A stretch of DNA of 41,522 nucleotides from Gammaproteobacteria bacterium (GTDB taxonomy: Bacteria; Pseudomonadota; Gammaproteobacteria; Arenicellales; JAJDZL01), in the NCBI GenBank assembly GCA_022823405.1, contig JAJDXD010000116.1:64281-105802 (forward strand). Direction: 5' to 3'. The position numbers and the translations under genes were made by a program. Below the pieces are notes generated by a model. That model was not told the DNA's origin and searched no databases. It worked only from the letters and a program-made list of their open reading frames with translations. Positions 8,555-15,849 of this stretch are shown one piece after another. Every line of letters starts with the position of its first letter. Within the stretch, counting starts at the first letter, position 1.

Positions 8555-9931
8555 ATGGCACCAATCGCGAGTAACGCAATTTTGATACGGATTTTGAAAA
8601 TAGGGTTGAAGGCAATAGCCGCAATTGCACTTACGGCTATTGCACCCATAGCAGTTGCATCACCGGATGGTGAAACTGGCTTTGTTCTGAATTCTTTTTC
8701 CTTCATTCTTTGGGGCGCACTGGTTATGTGGATGTGTGCCGGATTTACCATGCTTGAATCCGGTTCGGTGCGAACCAAAAATGCTTCGGTCATCTGTCTT
8801 AAAAACATCGGGCTTTATGCCATAGCAGGGCTGGCCTATTACACATTTGGTTACAACCTGATGTACATTGACGTTGGCAGTTTTATCGGGACGTTCACAC
8901 CTTTTTATAGCTCCACACCCGAAGAAATCGCCCTTTTGGGTGGCGATAGTGCAGTCTTGGGTACGGTCATTGAATCCGGTTACTCGACCATGTCGGATTG
9001 GTTTTTCCAGATGGTCTTTGTTGCCACAACCGCATCGATTGTTTCAGGCACTTTGGCCGAACGAGTTAAGTTGTGGACATTCTTTGCATTTACCCTGATA
9101 CTTACTGCATTTATTTATCCGGTTATCGGGGCTTGGACCTGGGGCGGCGGTTGGCTTTCAGAGATGGGTTTTCAGGATTTTGCCGGATCAACGATCGTTC
9201 ACTCCACAGGCGGTTGGGCGGCTTTGGCCGGTGCAATCATAGTCGGTGCCCGGGCACGAAAGTTCAGAAAAGATGGTTCAGTGAAAAATACACCGCCATC
9301 CAATATACCAGTCGTAACTTTAGGTGTGTTTATTCTTTGGCTCGGCTGGTTCGGATTTAACGGCGGGTCTCAGTTAGCCATGGACTCTGCGATTAACGTT
9401 GTTGCCATGAGTATCATTCTTGCCAACACCAACCTAGCTGCGGCCGCAGGCGTCATGGTTGCAATGATGGTATCCAGACCAATTTTAGGCCGGGTCGATT
9501 TACTTGCCTGTCTGAACGGAGCGATTGCAGGGTTGGTCGCAATAACTGCGGGACCGGATATTGTTTCTCATCAATGGGCCATTGTGATCGGTGGAATTGG
9601 TGGTTTGGTTTCCACAGCAGGTGTAAAATTACTTGAGAATATGAAGATCGATGACGTTGTCGGTGCAGTTCCAGCACATTTATTTGCCGGAATCTGGGGT
9701 ACACTTGCAGTCTGTATTGCAGGCGGTGCAAAATTTTCAGTACAATTAATCGGTATTCTCGCAATTGGAGCATTCGTATTTGTCGTCTCGTTAGTAGTGT
9801 GGAAAATACTTGACATGACAATGAAAGCACGAGTGACTCCAAATGTCGAAGAACTTGGGCAGGATGTTGCTGAACTTGGAATTGAGGCTTATCCAGAATT
9901 TATGATTATGCCGGATAACGATCCGGATTGA
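8555..9931 (+). CDS. amt: Ammonium transporter, Amt/MEP/Rh family
   Basis: 458 aa from the ATG at 8555, which has GTGGAGA at 8541-8547 about 7 bases upstream; a frame-extending TTG at 8528 lies inside a leader hairpin and is less likely. A signal-peptide-like Ala/Ile-rich helix (about 10-40) precedes eleven expected membrane helices. Amt hallmarks include FTMLESGSVRTKN, DFAGSTIVHSTGGWAALAGA (containing the first twin His), LGWFGFNGGS, and DDVVGAVPAHLFAGIWGT (containing the second twin His). It conducts NH4+/NH3 across the inner membrane. No glnK lies beside it, which is unusual for gammaproteobacterial amtB. A STAS protein gene follows 88 bases downstream on the same strand. Confidence 0.93.
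   Translation: MAPIASNAILIRILKIGLKAIAAIALTAIAPIAVASPDGETGFVLNSFSFILWGALVMWMCAGFTMLESGSVRTKNASVICLKNIGLYAIAGLAYYTFGYNLMYIDVGSFIGTFTPFYSSTPEEIALLGGDSAVLGTVIESGYSTMSDWFFQMVFVATTASIVSGTLAERVKLWTFFAFTLILTAFIYPVIGAWTWGGGWLSEMGFQDFAGSTIVHSTGGWAALAGAIIVGARARKFRKDGSVKNTPPSNIPVVTLGVFILWLGWFGFNGGSQLAMDSAINVVAMSIILANTNLAAAAGVMVAMMVSRPILGRVDLLACLNGAIAGLVAITAGPDIVSHQWAIVIGGIGGLVSTAGVKLLENMKIDDVVGAVPAHLFAGIWGTLAVCIAGGAKFSVQLIGILAIGAFVFVVSLVVWKILDMTMKARVTPNVEELGQDVAELGIEAYPEFMIMPDNDPD
8612..8643 (+). repeat. 10-bp perfect inverted repeat inside amt
   Basis: GCAATAGCCG at 8612-8621 pairs perfectly with CGGCTATTGC at 8634-8643 around a 12-base loop. It lies in the codons for the Ala/Ile-rich signal helix, about 55-90 bases after the start codon, and could form a stable mRNA hairpin. 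Part of the symmetry may simply come from repeated Ala-Ile codons. Confidence 0.6.
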
Positions 9932-10019
9932 GCCATAATGTAACGCCATTTCACTCTGGCTGATTTAGAATGCTAGAATAAAATAATGATCACGACACTT
10001 CAACTTTGGAGAGAATGTA

Positions 10020-10352
10020 ATGGAAATTGCGACTGAACATGCGAACGGTGCAATTATTCTTATACCGAGTGGCCGTATTGACGGCCAGAACGCACTTGAT
10101 TTTCAAGCATCAATCAATAAATCAGTCGGTGATGCCAATCAGCCGGTCATTTTGGAATTGAGTCAGTTAAGCTACATAAGCAGTGCTGGATTGCGGGTAA
10201 TTCTTTTGCTGGCAAAAACATTGTCCAGTAAAAGTGTTCACTTTTCCATCTGCTCAATTGCGCCTGGAGTCAAAGAGGTATTTGAAATTAGCGGCTTTGG
10301 TAACATCATCGATATTAAAGACTCGCGTCAAGATGCTCTGAATGCGATTTAA
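10020..10352 (+). CDS. Single-domain STAS protein (anti-sigma factor antagonist / SpoIIAA-RsbV type)
   Basis: 110 aa, one STAS domain, cytoplasmic. The phospho-acceptor loop is YISSAGLRVILLLAKTL at residues 52-68, with Ser54/Ser55 at the position phosphorylated by RsbW/SpoIIAB kinases in known systems. An N-terminal GRIDGQNALDFQ strand-helix and C-terminal FEISGFGNIIDI complete the fold. The ATG has GGAGAG at 10007-10012 about 7 bases upstream. It follows amt on the same strand. The obvious partner is the phosphatase/HATPase fusion at 12191-14767 on the opposite strand, which carries both activities needed to phosphorylate and dephosphorylate such a protein. That partnership is inferred, as is any link to amt. 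Confidence 0.9.
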   Translation: MEIATEHANGAIILIPSGRIDGQNALDFQASINKSVGDANQPVILELSQLSYISSAGLRVILLLAKTLSSKSVHFSICSIAPGVKEVFEISGFGNIIDIKDSRQDALNAI

Positions 10353-10485
10353 ATTTGTGCAGAAGGACCTGCCTGCTAGTCTATCAATCGACCACGGAAG
10401 ACGCCGTAGCGTAAACCGCATTCAGACGGCCAACAGCAAAATTCATTTCTAATTCTGAGAAAGCCACATCTGACAGAATTCAGAT

Positions 10486-11076
10486 TCATTCCAGCCTCTC
10501 AATATTCTGCACAGAAAAATCGCCGATTTCGGCGATTTCAACTTTAAGCAACTGCCCATTAGGAAAAAAAGGGGCGTCTGGATCCTGAATCGCTTCCAGC
10601 AGAATGCGGGCATTGCCGCGACTGCCAATGAGCAAAGGCCAGTTGGGAAAATGTTTCAACTGTCTGTTGAGGGAACGGTTCATTCGTGATCGAAATTCAG
10701 CTCTGCTCTCGCCACCATTAGGCGTTTCCCCTGCGATCATTATCGGGTTGATTACTGCCTGACTTTGCCCATTCCAGTCTCCAAGATGGCGTTCATTTAG
10801 ATCCTGATCAATGAGTATCTGAGCAACAGGATTCAATTCGTTCTGGATAATTTGTGCGCTCTCAACCGTTCTCTGGAGATCACCTGTAATGATTAGCTGT
10901 GGAATTAGCCGATGATCCCGCAACATTTCAGCAGCAGTTCTGACCTGTTGACGTCCGGAATCAATCATCGGCATTTCTCGATCACCACCACAACATATCT
11001 TGTCGTAATTTGCCGCGGTCTCACCGTGGCGCATGAAAATGAAGCCTCGACCTGGTTTAACTTCTTCGTCGAGCAT
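10486..11076 (-). CDS. Histidine phosphatase (phosphoglycerate mutase-like) superfamily protein, second catalytic His replaced by Arg
   Basis: 196 aa. FMRHGETAAN at residues 14-23 provides the phospho-accepting His17 with Arg16, and LQRTVESA supplies Arg69; the acidic Glu95 in LNERHLGDW also fits. The second conserved His, normally in a hydrophobic-S-H-G motif, is replaced: residues 150-154 read I-G-S-R-G with an unambiguous CGC Arg codon at 153. Catalysis may be impaired or altered. This is the last gene of a six-gene operon, and its ATG overlaps the alpha/beta hydrolase by 20 bases. An internal ATG at residue 15 is an alternative start but would leave almost nothing before RHG. Substrate unknown. 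Confidence 0.82.
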   Translation of the reverse strand: MLDEEVKPGRGFIFMRHGETAANYDKICCGGDREMPMIDSGRQQVRTAAEMLRDHRLIPQLIITGDLQRTVESAQIIQNELNPVAQILIDQDLNERHLGDWNGQSQAVINPIMIAGETPNGGESRAEFRSRMNRSLNRQLKHFPNWPLLIGSRGNARILLEAIQDPDAPFFPNGQLLKVEIAEIGDFSVQNIERLE

Positions 11077-12154
11077 CGGGATAAAACAGACGGATTGGAT
11101 TGTAAGCCGTGCGAAATTCTATATCCTCACTGTACGGACGGTCAGAATTCAGCCATTTCGCAATCAACTGAGTCAGGCCATAGTCGCCAAGAGAGGGTGT
11201 ATGACCTGCTCCATGTACATGAATGACTGACAGACCAGGGTGCCTACGCATACGGTCAATCGTATTCGTTGAAGTGGCGTCACTCTCTGTACCATGAAGT
11301 AGCAACACCGGGCAAGTCAAATGGTTCCACTCATCCCATAGATTCAAGTCTCGTACCGCAACATTTCGATAGGCAAGTGTTGCCCGAAGATCATGTCTAT
11401 AAATTCGACCGCCCTCGTCATCTGACCAGCGCGTTTTGTGGTGAAAGTTGTGCAGGAGAACTGCATCTGGTGCATAACCCACTGGACGTGTTGCAGCACC
11501 AGTACGACGCAGTAACTCAGCTGGAGATCGGAAGACATAATGCCGGCCAACTGCAGATGCACGCCGTGCGCGTCGCTCCAGTGGTATAAAGGGTCCGCTA
11601 TCGTTCAATATGATTTTTCTGACACGATCTGGATTGTTTGCCGCGAAACGCAACGCAATTGATCCACCCAGTGATGAACCCAGCAGTATGCAGCAATCGA
11701 ATTTCAGGAAATCCATTAACTGACGCAATTGTTCAACGTAGGCGTTCAGAGTGTAGTCTGATTGCTCAGCCATCCAGCCACTTCGACCGCGTCCCGCAAG
11801 GTCGAGGCTAATCAGGCGAAAATGTGGCATCAGATCGAGCGACATAAAATCAAAACGCTGCGCAACATTGATCAGTCCACCAATGGCAATAATTGGAAGT
11901 CCGTCCCCGCCTGGATCAGTAGCATTTAGCGGAATTTCATAGGGCTTTCCCAATCCGAACTCCTCATCCTGAAGTTGTTCGGGATGGATATAAGTGAAAC
12001 TGAATCGAAATGGCCAGTCAGGAATACTGCATCGCACAGAACTGACCATTGCATCGTAGTGGTTCCAATCGAAAGTTTCGACATTCGGAGAACCCTTTGA
12101 TGCATACCACTCGCGTAGTGCTGAATCGGCCTCAATAGCAGACGATTGTTCCAT
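11057..12154 (-). CDS. Alpha/beta hydrolase
   Basis: 365 aa, no signal peptide. After an N-terminal region of about 85 residues without recognisable motifs, the fold starts at LPIIAIGG. The nucleophile is Ser161 in GSSLGGS, the likely acid Asp292 in LLLHGTESDAT, and the His is H318 in HGAGHTP, so the triad is complete. DLAGRGRSGW at 118-127 is typical of the family. Esterase, lipase, thioesterase or C-C hydrolase roles cannot be told apart. It is fifth in the signalling operon, 36 bases after the phosphatase/kinase gene and overlapping the histidine phosphatase gene. Its co-expression suggests either a small-molecule substrate linked to the sensed signal or simple read-through. Confidence 0.85.
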   Translation of the reverse strand: MEQSSAIEADSALREWYASKGSPNVETFDWNHYDAMVSSVRCSIPDWPFRFSFTYIHPEQLQDEEFGLGKPYEIPLNATDPGGDGLPIIAIGGLINVAQRFDFMSLDLMPHFRLISLDLAGRGRSGWMAEQSDYTLNAYVEQLRQLMDFLKFDCCILLGSSLGGSIALRFAANNPDRVRKIILNDSGPFIPLERRARRASAVGRHYVFRSPAELLRRTGAATRPVGYAPDAVLLHNFHHKTRWSDDEGGRIYRHDLRATLAYRNVAVRDLNLWDEWNHLTCPVLLLHGTESDATSTNTIDRMRRHPGLSVIHVHGAGHTPSLGDYGLTQLIAKWLNSDRPYSEDIEFRTAYNPIRLFYPDARRRS

Positions 12155-12190
12155 ATCAGAACCGTAGCACGATGGCAGTTGATAAGCGTC

Positions 12191-14767
12191 TTATGTCGAT
12201 GGGTGCAAAATCAGGGTTGTGTAATTCTTCCCATCTTTTCTTGTATAGTCCGTCTCGTTGACTAAAGATTTCACAAAGAAAATCCCAAGCCCTCCGATTT
12301 GACGTTCTTCTAACGGCGCATCGGTATCCGGTGCCGGTGCATCGCTGAACGGGTTGAACTCAATACCATTATCAACCAACACAACCCACAAACTCCCATT
12401 GACAACTTTCAGAGTAAGTTGAATCTCTTTTGTAGTCTTACCCTCCGCGTATCCATAATTGATAACGTTGGTGACTAATTCATCTAATGACAAATTGACA
12501 TTGAACAACCACTCGTTCGGCCAATTGTTTGCCTTACCATGTTCTTCAATTTCAACTGCGATTCTACTCAGTTCCGCAAGATCGGTGTCGATCATCAATT
12601 CCAATTTAGCAGATTCGTCTTGGTCTGCAGAATCACCACCCGCTTCGCTTTTCCTCCTAACCGCCTCAAAAAACTCCTTGAACCGAAAAACAACACAGGC
12701 AATATCGTCAAATTGCGGCGCATCACCAACAAATTTATTGACAGTGCTAACGATAAATTCGACATCTTCCGCAGGTGTGCTGTTTTCAGGCAAAGCTTCA
12801 ATTGTCTTAAGTACACGGTCATCGCCAAATGCTTCCTCCTCTGCATTAAATGCCTCTGGAATTCCATCGGTTAGCATGATAAGGCGAGCGTCTGGTTCCA
12901 ATTCAATTTCGGTATCCTTGTACAAGATGTTCCGAAACATTGCAAGCACCATTCCTGAGGTTGTTTCCAGAGAACGGGCCCCCTTGCTGTCCAGAATAAT
13001 TGGCGGATTGTGACCGCCATTTGCATATCTGAATTTACCAGTCTCAATATCCAAAATGCCGTAAAACACCGTTACAAACAAGCCTTCATCATTATTGCTT
13101 TCCAAAAAGTTATTAATGACTGACAACGCCTTGCCAGGCGAATTCAGAAACGCAGCAGAGGCGTGCAGCATCGTACGCGCCATCACCGTAAACAGTGCAG
13201 CTGGAACACCTTTGCCGGATACATCCGCAATTGCAATTGCAAGACGATGGTCATCCAGTGGAAAGAAATCATAAAAATCACCACCCACTTCTTTTGCGGG
13301 CCACATACCACCCCATATTTTGTAAGCACTGGACAACTCTACATTTGGAGGCAGCAATGACTGTTGAACGCGAGTAGCAATATTCAGTTCGTTCCGAAGC
13401 GCAATCAGAGCCTCTTTGGTTGCCAATGCGTCTCGCAATCTTTGATGCTGATTCTGAACACGGTTCGACATCCCTTGAAACGCCTGTGCCAACATCGCCA
13501 GACTGTCGGAATCCTGCTCGCCTTGTGCAGAATCTTCAGTCTTTGCTACATCTGTCTGTCTTGACCTACGCCCTGTCTTCAGGTCAACCAGATCGCCAAG
13601 TTCCTGTAATTCCGTAAGTAATTCGTCGCGTTCATCACCGTCGAGTGTGTCAGCAAGTCCTTGCATTTCTCGAAAAATAAATCGCTGCTGCCGACCATAC
13701 TGTCGCTCGCGGGAGCGACGGATGCGTTGAATCGTTAGTAAATTGTTGTGAAAGACATTCACTGCGTTGGCGATCATGCCAACTTCGTCATTGCCTGTGT
13801 TTCGTTCAATTCTAGCTCGCAAATCACCTTTACTAAGTGCACTGAGTACACTCACTCCCTCGACCAATGGAGCAAATGCGTGTGCCATATACAAATAGAC
13901 TCCAAACACAGCAAGCGCAAGAAAAACGACCGCTACCAGAAGCGTTCTTTGAGAGATTTGCTGTTGACGGGTAACCAGTTCCGTCACTTCCCTGATGTTG
14001 AGCAGCCGGCCGACCAATCCCCCTAACTCAGCAGTTTGAGGTAAAACAATCACTGAAAAATAACGACCTTCATCTTCAATGGTCTGAAGATTGTTTGCTT
14101 CAGAAATATCGATCAATTCGCTATAGCGATCCCACAAATTTTCTCCGGTTGCTGCAAGTATGCGACCACGTCGATTAACAATAACAACTGAAGCAAAATT
14201 GACTTCCTCAAATTCCAGCAGTGCGCTGGAGATATCAAGACCGAGAACACCAAGAGCCAAAACGCTGCCATCATCTCCATAAATTGGCGTGCCGTAAACC
14301 AGTGCTGTGTTTCGCTGCTTATCGTTTCCCACTCCCCTGACCGGAATTTCACTTTCAAGCACATCTTCAATTACAGCATTCGAGATAATAGAACTTGGAA
14401 ATACAGCAGTTTGCGAGGAATACGCCAACGAACCGTCTGGCAAAATGAGATCGACCCGATCAAGCGCTGGTTCAGACTCCAACTCTTCTTTTATCTTGTT
14501 ACCAACTCTTTGGATTTCGACCAGGTTTTCTGATTCCAGTGCATCTAGAAGTGAACGATTTTCCTGAAGCAACCAAACAAGATCTTCCATCTCATCGATC
14601 AGCCCATCCTTAATCTTGTTCCACAAAATCAGTTGGTCCGCAATAATCTGATTCGAATAGCGTTTGTCGATCAAAACTTCGCGTTGCAACGCTGCGAAAG
14701 TGATCGCAGCGGCCACAATTATTGTGACTATTGCGCTGAGTAAACTAATTCGGGTTCGTATCTGCAT
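12191..14767 (-). CDS. Membrane receptor fusing SpoIIE/RsbU-type PP2C phosphatase and RsbW-type HATPase domains
   Basis: 858 aa. Order: TM1 (about 7-27); large extracytoplasmic Cache-like sensor (30-270); TM2 (274-296); HAMP (297-350, with GNDEVGMIANAVNVF); charged helical linker in which 420-434 looks like a second HAMP half; PP2C/SpoIIE domain (about 484-695); HATPase_c domain (about 720-855). The phosphatase metal residues are present: D497 in GGDFYD, D515 in ADVSGKG, D634 in LTDG, D687-D688 in FDD. The HATPase has an N box (NLSLDELVTNVINYGY, 758-773), D799-N-G and a GGLGIFFVK lid. Known relatives set the phosphorylation state of a STAS protein; a STAS gene lies at 10020-10352. Fourth gene of the operon, 32 bases after the substrate-binding protein gene. 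Confidence 0.93.
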   Translation of the reverse strand: MQIRTRISLLSAIVTIIVAAAITFAALQREVLIDKRYSNQIIADQLILWNKIKDGLIDEMEDLVWLLQENRSLLDALESENLVEIQRVGNKIKEELESEPALDRVDLILPDGSLAYSSQTAVFPSSIISNAVIEDVLESEIPVRGVGNDKQRNTALVYGTPIYGDDGSVLALGVLGLDISSALLEFEEVNFASVVIVNRRGRILAATGENLWDRYSELIDISEANNLQTIEDEGRYFSVIVLPQTAELGGLVGRLLNIREVTELVTRQQQISQRTLLVAVVFLALAVFGVYLYMAHAFAPLVEGVSVLSALSKGDLRARIERNTGNDEVGMIANAVNVFHNNLLTIQRIRRSRERQYGRQQRFIFREMQGLADTLDGDERDELLTELQELGDLVDLKTGRRSRQTDVAKTEDSAQGEQDSDSLAMLAQAFQGMSNRVQNQHQRLRDALATKEALIALRNELNIATRVQQSLLPPNVELSSAYKIWGGMWPAKEVGGDFYDFFPLDDHRLAIAIADVSGKGVPAALFTVMARTMLHASAAFLNSPGKALSVINNFLESNNDEGLFVTVFYGILDIETGKFRYANGGHNPPIILDSKGARSLETTSGMVLAMFRNILYKDTEIELEPDARLIMLTDGIPEAFNAEEEAFGDDRVLKTIEALPENSTPAEDVEFIVSTVNKFVGDAPQFDDIACVVFRFKEFFEAVRRKSEAGGDSADQDESAKLELMIDTDLAELSRIAVEIEEHGKANNWPNEWLFNVNLSLDELVTNVINYGYAEGKTTKEIQLTLKVVNGSLWVVLVDNGIEFNPFSDAPAPDTDAPLEERQIGGLGIFFVKSLVNETDYTRKDGKNYTTLILHPST

Positions 14768-14799
14768 GACTTACTTTGAACATTCAGTTCACCCGGTTG

Positions 14800-15849
14800 T
14801 TAGTTCTGTGGGGATGTTTTGAAATCTGCGATCGCGATCATATCCATTGGTGGGTACATCATGACTTCACGGGCAACGTCTATGTTGATCCACAGCTTAA
14901 ACCGAGACAGACTGACGACAGGCAGATCTTGCGGATTTTGTTTTTCGACGAGTATTTTTTCTGCCTGTGTCGCAGCCAGTTTGCCGAGCGTGTGGTAATC
15001 AGATACCAATCCAAACATGGCCCGCGATCCATTGAGTGGTGCCTGCGTTGATGCAAAAGTCGGCAGTCCGGCTGCGATGGCCTCTGCTGTGAATGCATCA
15101 CCATGGCGCGTAATAAACGAATCCGGCCCCATATACAACAATTGTGCACCTTCACTTTTTGCTGTTTGAATTTGTTCAGTTAACTTTTCGGGGTCAGGTT
15201 TACCGTTTTCTCCCAGGGGAACGGGCAGTACAACCAATTCAAGCCCAAGTTCAGGGGCTTTTTCTTTCAGTGATTCAACATTGATTCTGGAATTGCTGGA
15301 AGTCTCATCGTAAATTACAGCAATTTTCTGGAATTTGCCATAGTCGACGATTGCCTTTAGCTGAGACTCAATTGACGCCAGAAACGAAACTCCGGTAACC
15401 GGGCGCCCTGTGTTTTCGAAGCTCTGTACAATTTTTGCACTGATTGGGTATGCGACCAATACAAACATTCCTGGTATATCCTGAATAAATTTCTCAGGTT
15501 CTTCAGGATTCAGCGGGCCGAGGATGCTTAATGTGGTTCCAGTCCCCCACGTGTAAACCAAATCTGGTTTATGTCGTCGAATTTCTTCAATAATAGGTGG
15601 TGCGTTACCTCGATCCAGTTCGAGACTTCGCACAGTCATTTGGACTGGAATCCCGCGTTGATTAAAGTATTCGCGAAAGCCCGCTTCCACTTCGGTTTCA
15701 CCACGCCAAAGCACCGCGAAAACCTCAAATGGACGGGTAACACCAGGCACATCTGCACGCTCCATTGCGCTTGACAACGATGCAATGCTGGATACCAGCA
15801 ACAGCAATACCGTTAATACAATTTTTTGAATCATGTTGTGATTACTCAT
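14800..15849 (-). CDS. Periplasmic substrate-binding protein, TrpX-like (ABC_sub_bind family), orphan
   Basis: 349 aa. A Sec signal peptide spans residues 1-28 (hydrophobic VLTVLLLLVSSIA, likely cleavage after SSA). The mature part resembles the ABC_sub_bind/DUF534 family, members of which bind tryptophan or other small ligands for ABC importers: LVYTWGTGTT near 94-103, AVIYDETSSNSR near 173-184, GAQLLYMGPDSFITRHG near 234-250. No ABC permease or ATPase gene accompanies it. Instead it sits between an MFS-sensor fusion (overlapping it by 8 bases, ATGAGTAA) and a phosphatase/kinase receptor. The context suggests that it presents a ligand to one of the membrane sensors. The ligand is unknown. 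Confidence 0.85.
   Translation of the reverse strand: MSNHNMIQKIVLTVLLLLVSSIASLSSAMERADVPGVTRPFEVFAVLWRGETEVEAGFREYFNQRGIPVQMTVRSLELDRGNAPPIIEEIRRHKPDLVYTWGTGTTLSILGPLNPEEPEKFIQDIPGMFVLVAYPISAKIVQSFENTGRPVTGVSFLASIESQLKAIVDYGKFQKIAVIYDETSSNSRINVESLKEKAPELGLELVVLPVPLGENGKPDPEKLTEQIQTAKSEGAQLLYMGPDSFITRHGDAFTAEAIAAGLPTFASTQAPLNGSRAMFGLVSDYHTLGKLAATQAEKILVEKQNPQDLPVVSLSRFKLWINIDVAREVMMYPPMDMIAIADFKTSPQN

Noticed and set aside
8509..8808. 99-codon minus-strand frame antisense to the amt start
   Set aside because: Its Ala-Ile-rich stretch is a mirror of the inverted repeats and repeated codons of the amt signal peptide; no independent support.
11269..11589. Plus-strand frame within the alpha/beta hydrolase gene
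   Set aside because: Antisense shadow of a gene with an intact catalytic triad; no ribosome binding site or domain.
12459..13013. 184-codon plus-strand open frame
   Set aside because: Antisense to the intact phosphatase/HATPase gene; low-complexity Ser-rich translation typical of a shadow frame.
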